From the NCBI RefSeq assembly GCF_030719215.1, contig NZ_CP120983.1, positions 4,836,001 to 4,900,000 on the forward strand: a stretch of DNA of 64,000 nt. The letters run 5' to 3'. This document shows, piece by piece, positions 61,674 through 64,000 of the stretch; the first letter of the stretch is position 1; each line of letters starts with the position of its first letter. The DNA is from Streptomyces sp. Alt3. Its GTDB lineage: Bacteria > Actinomycetota > Actinomycetes > Streptomycetales > Streptomycetaceae. A program made the position numbers and the translations under genes. The notes under the pieces were generated by a model. It was not told the DNA's origin, did not search any database, and saw only the letters and a program-made list of their open reading frames with translations.

Positions 61674-61677
61674 GCCC

Positions 61678-63099
61678 ATGACAGCCACCGCCACCCCGCC
61701 GCCGGACGCCCCGGCCGAGCCGCTGCCCGCGTCCGTCACCGCCGTCGTCGGGCTCCTGGTCCTCTTCGAGGTGACCAGCGGTTTCCTCCAGGTCGGGCTC
61801 GCCCCGCTGCTGCCGGACCTGGCCGACCACCTGGGGATGGGCTCGGCCGCCCTGAACTGGGTCGTCTCCGTGCAACTGCTGGCCGCGGCCGTCTGCGTCC
61901 CGCTGTTCGGACGCCTCGGCGACCTCTACGGCCACCGGCGGATGCTCCGCGTCGCCCTGGCGCTGATCGCGGCGGGCACGATCGTCGTCGCGCTCGCCCC
62001 GGACTACCCGACGCTCCTCGCCGGCCGGGTGCTCCAGGGGCCGATCGCGGCTCTGCTGCCCCTGGAGATCGCCCTCGTCCGGGACCGGCTCCCGGTCGCC
62101 GACGCGCGACGGGCGATCGCCCGCCTGGTGGGCGCCCTGACGCTCGGCGCCATGGCGGGCGGTGTCGTGATGGGGCTGGTCGACTCCGTGTTCGGCAACC
62201 TGCGGCTGACGCTGCTGGTGCCCGCCGCGCTGGCCGTGATCTGTGTGCCCGTCTCCTTCGTCGCCGTACCGGAATCGCGCGAGAGGGCCGGTGGCCGTGT
62301 GGACTGGGCCGGTGTCGTGCTGCTCGGCGGTGCGATGGTGGCCCTGCTCGGCGGGGTCTCCGGGGCGGAGGGCGGTTCCTGGGGCTCCGCACGGGTCCTG
62401 GGACCCGTGGCGCTCGGGATCGTGCTGCTGGCGGTGTGGGCGCTGGTGGAACTGCGGGCTTCCGAGCCCCTGGTCGACGTACGGGCGCTGGCCGCCCGGA
62501 CCACCGCCCCCTTCTACTGCGCGGCGTTCCTCTTCGGCGTCTTCTACTTCGGGAGCCAGGCGCCCAACTCGACCTTCTACGCGGCGGACCCCGAGGTCAC
62601 CGGGTACGGGTTCGGGCTGAGCGCGCTGTCCATCTCTCTGGTGCTGCTGCCCGGCGCCGTCGGCAGTGTCGTCGGCTCGCTGGCCACGGCGGCCGTCGCC
62701 CGGCGCTTCGGCTACCGGCCCACGCTCATGGCGGCCTTCGGGCTGGTCGCGCTGACCTTCCTGCAGTTCGCGTTCCTGCACGAGGAGATCTGGCAGATGG
62801 CGGCCGGGTCCGCCTTCACCGGTCTGGGGATCGGACTCGCACTGGGTGCCATGCCGACGGTGATCGTCGAGGCCTCCGACCCGTCCAGGACCGGTATCGC
62901 CGCCGCGCTCTACAACAACGTGAAGACGCTGGGCGGGGCCGTGGCGGGCGGGGTCTTCGCCGCGCTGCTCGGCGCGTTCCTCTCGCCGGCCACCGGCGAA
63001 CCGGGGGAGGGCGGCTACACCGCTCTCTGGCTGGCAGCCTCGGCCGCGGCGGTCATCGCACTCGTGGCGACCGCCTTCTCAAGGCGCCGCGAGGGGTGA
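61678..63099 (+). CDS. MFS exporter, DHA2/EmrB type
   Basis: 473 aa with 14 hydrophobic helices. The family motif A region is VCVPLFGRLGDLYGHRRMLR, and the early ALNWVVSVQLLAAAV is typical of drug/proton antiporters of the DHA2 type. It is co-transcribed with the amidohydrolase, and the AsnC-type regulator is divergent, so the cassette probably hydrolyses and exports an amino-acid conjugate or its product. Direction of transport is inferred from family. Confidence 0.9.
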   Translation: MTATATPPPDAPAEPLPASVTAVVGLLVLFEVTSGFLQVGLAPLLPDLADHLGMGSAALNWVVSVQLLAAAVCVPLFGRLGDLYGHRRMLRVALALIAAGTIVVALAPDYPTLLAGRVLQGPIAALLPLEIALVRDRLPVADARRAIARLVGALTLGAMAGGVVMGLVDSVFGNLRLTLLVPAALAVICVPVSFVAVPESRERAGGRVDWAGVVLLGGAMVALLGGVSGAEGGSWGSARVLGPVALGIVLLAVWALVELRASEPLVDVRALAARTTAPFYCAAFLFGVFYFGSQAPNSTFYAADPEVTGYGFGLSALSISLVLLPGAVGSVVGSLATAAVARRFGYRPTLMAAFGLVALTFLQFAFLHEEIWQMAAGSAFTGLGIGLALGAMPTVIVEASDPSRTGIAAALYNNVKTLGGAVAGGVFAALLGAFLSPATGEPGEGGYTALWLAASAAAVIALVATAFSRRREG

Positions 63100-63138
63100 C
63101 CCCCGGAGGGAAGCCACGGCGCCGCGAGGGGTGACCCC
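63083..63138. repeat. 21-bp direct repeat spanning the MFS stop codon
   Basis: GGCGCCGCGAGGGGTGACCCC occurs at 63083-63103, containing the stop codon of the MFS gene, and again at 63118-63138. The second copy therefore repeats the last codons and stop of the gene. This is a small version of the gene-end duplication seen at the thiolase. Confidence 0.8.
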
Positions 63139-63155
63139 GGGGGGCACGCCCCCGG
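63137..63155 (+). terminator. Short hairpin after the MFS gene
   Basis: CCGGGGG (63137-63143) pairs with CCCCCGG (63149-63155) around a 5-nt loop, inside a GC-rich tract between the convergent MFS and LCP genes. Confidence 0.5.
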
Positions 63156-63185
63156 TGCCGCGGGGGGTCCCCTCCGGAGGCACGG

Positions 63186-64000
63186 TCACGGGCAGACCAC
63201 CTGGTCGCCCGTGACCGTGCCGAATTCACCCTGCTGCGGGTCCTCGGCCTTCACGCGCTGCACCTTGGCGAAGTCCGAACCCGCCGTGACCTTCATGGTC
63301 CCGCCCTGTCCCTTCACCGCCCGGAGTTCGCATCCGGGCAGCGCGGTGGCCAGGGATTTCGCCGACCGGTCCCAGCGCGGGTCGTAGGAGACCACCGTCC
63401 GCTCCAGGTCTCCGGCCCCGCCGCCCAGCGGAGCGCGGGTGGTGTTGAAGCCGGTGCCGCGCAGCGCCTCGTCGACGTCCTGCCCGAGCCCGTCCTTCGA
63501 CGTCCCGTTGTAGACCTGCACCCGGATCTGCTCCGGGGCCACGTCGACGAGCGTGGCCTTGGGCTCCTTCGGCATCTGCGGGGCGAGCGGCCGGTCCTCA
63601 CGCAGGGCGAGGAACATCTTCTTCGACTTCTCGGCGTCCCACTTCACGGTGGAGCCGATGCCCTTGACCTGGAAGCCCTCCTCCTCGAGAGGCACGGAGG
63701 CGAACTCGGACGAGGACGGGGTGAACCCGCGCATGGCCTTGCCGAGCTCCAGCATCTGCTCCGTCCCGAAGCCCTTGTCGGCGCGGACCGACTCCAGCAT
63801 CGACGAGGCGACCTCCTGGAACCTCACCGGGTTCATCAGCACACCGCTGCTGGTCGTCTGCTTGATCAGCGCGGCCATGAACCTCTGCTGGCGCTGCATC
63901 CGGCCCAGGTCGGCCGCCCCGTCGAGGTGCCGGGAGCGTACGTACTGAAGGGCCTGGCCGCCGTCCAGCTTGTGGGTGCCCGCGGTCAGGTCCAGGCCGG
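63186..64000 (-). CDS. LytR-CpsA-Psr family protein, C-terminal part
   Basis: The gene runs off the right edge, so its N-terminus and start are missing; the frame is open to position 64000. The remaining 271 residues include the end of the LCP domain (GQALQYVRSRHLDGAADLGR, then MQRQQRFMAALIKQ). A C-terminal LytR_C-type domain follows (IRVQVYNGTSKDGLGQDVDE, then ERTVVSYDPRWDRSAKSLAT). It is the second wall-polymer ligase in the window and differs from the one at 57242 by having this extra domain. Confidence 0.88.
   Translation of the reverse strand, partial: GLDLTAGTHKLDGGQALQYVRSRHLDGAADLGRMQRQQRFMAALIKQTTSSGVLMNPVRFQEVASSMLESVRADKGFGTEQMLELGKAMRGFTPSSSEFASVPLEEEGFQVKGIGSTVKWDAEKSKKMFLALREDRPLAPQMPKEPKATLVDVAPEQIRVQVYNGTSKDGLGQDVDEALRGTGFNTTRAPLGGGAGDLERTVVSYDPRWDRSAKSLATALPGCELRAVKGQGGTMKVTAGSDFAKVQRVKAEDPQQGEFGTVTGDQVVCP

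Noticed and set aside
63137..63180. Small coding frame between the MFS and LCP genes
   Set aside because: Too short, lies in a hairpin-rich repeat and lacks a ribosome site.

Overview
The window is high-GC chromosomal DNA from a Streptomyces. The evidence is the strong GC bias at third codon positions, the many GTG and TTG starts, and a tRNA-Leu with a UAA anticodon (bldA) in a genome where TTA codons are almost absent. Other marks are the XRE/DUF397 pair, several roadblock/LC7 proteins and mycothiol-type enzymes. It reads as core or near-core chromosome. I found no integrase, transposase, phage module or CRISPR array, and the species cannot be named from the sequence alone.

Layout. 1-6568: end of a dipeptide-type ABC importer operon (binding protein, two permeases, two ATPases) coupled to a GH2 beta-mannosidase. 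6741-6904: AT-rich control region and bldA. 7169-10244: a three-gene operon (small helical protein, 697-aa helical protein, lipoprotein) that looks linked to surface or type VII-like export. 10409-17511: Bax-inhibitor-like membrane protein, small hypotheticals, a 101-bp tandem repeat, thiolase, SGNH hydrolase and cystathionine beta-synthase. 17972-22210: mycothiol-type enzyme, DsbA-like protein, RpiR regulator, membrane proteins. 22222-24411: a leftward locus of three LC7 proteins and one DUF4388-type protein. 24777-30470: histidine utilisation (hutU, an M20 hydrolase, hutF, hutI).

30620-40836 is a surface-glycan locus. Its rightward arm has an acyltransferase, a GT2 glycosyltransferase, a NodB deacetylase, two membrane proteins and a GH26 hydrolase. 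Its leftward arm has a DegT-like aminotransferase and a Wzx-like flippase. Three of these genes carry the rare TTA codon, and a fourth TTA gene lies in the LC7 locus, so genes expected to depend on bldA share a window with bldA.

40966-43299: a SigB/SigF-type sigma factor facing a STAS protein and an RsbW-like ATPase, as in partner switching. 43400-50929: POT peptide transporter, two-component system, GtrA protein, purK-purE and a dipeptidase. 50984-53716: UDP-glucose dehydrogenase and acyl-CoA dehydrogenase. 53793-57158: Rpn-like nuclease, HTH/zinc-finger protein, XRE regulator and DUF397 protein. 57242-64000: two LytR-CpsA-Psr wall-polymer ligases around a thioesterase, a double-AsnC regulator, an M20 amidohydrolase and an MFS exporter. 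Strong hairpin terminators separate most convergent pairs.
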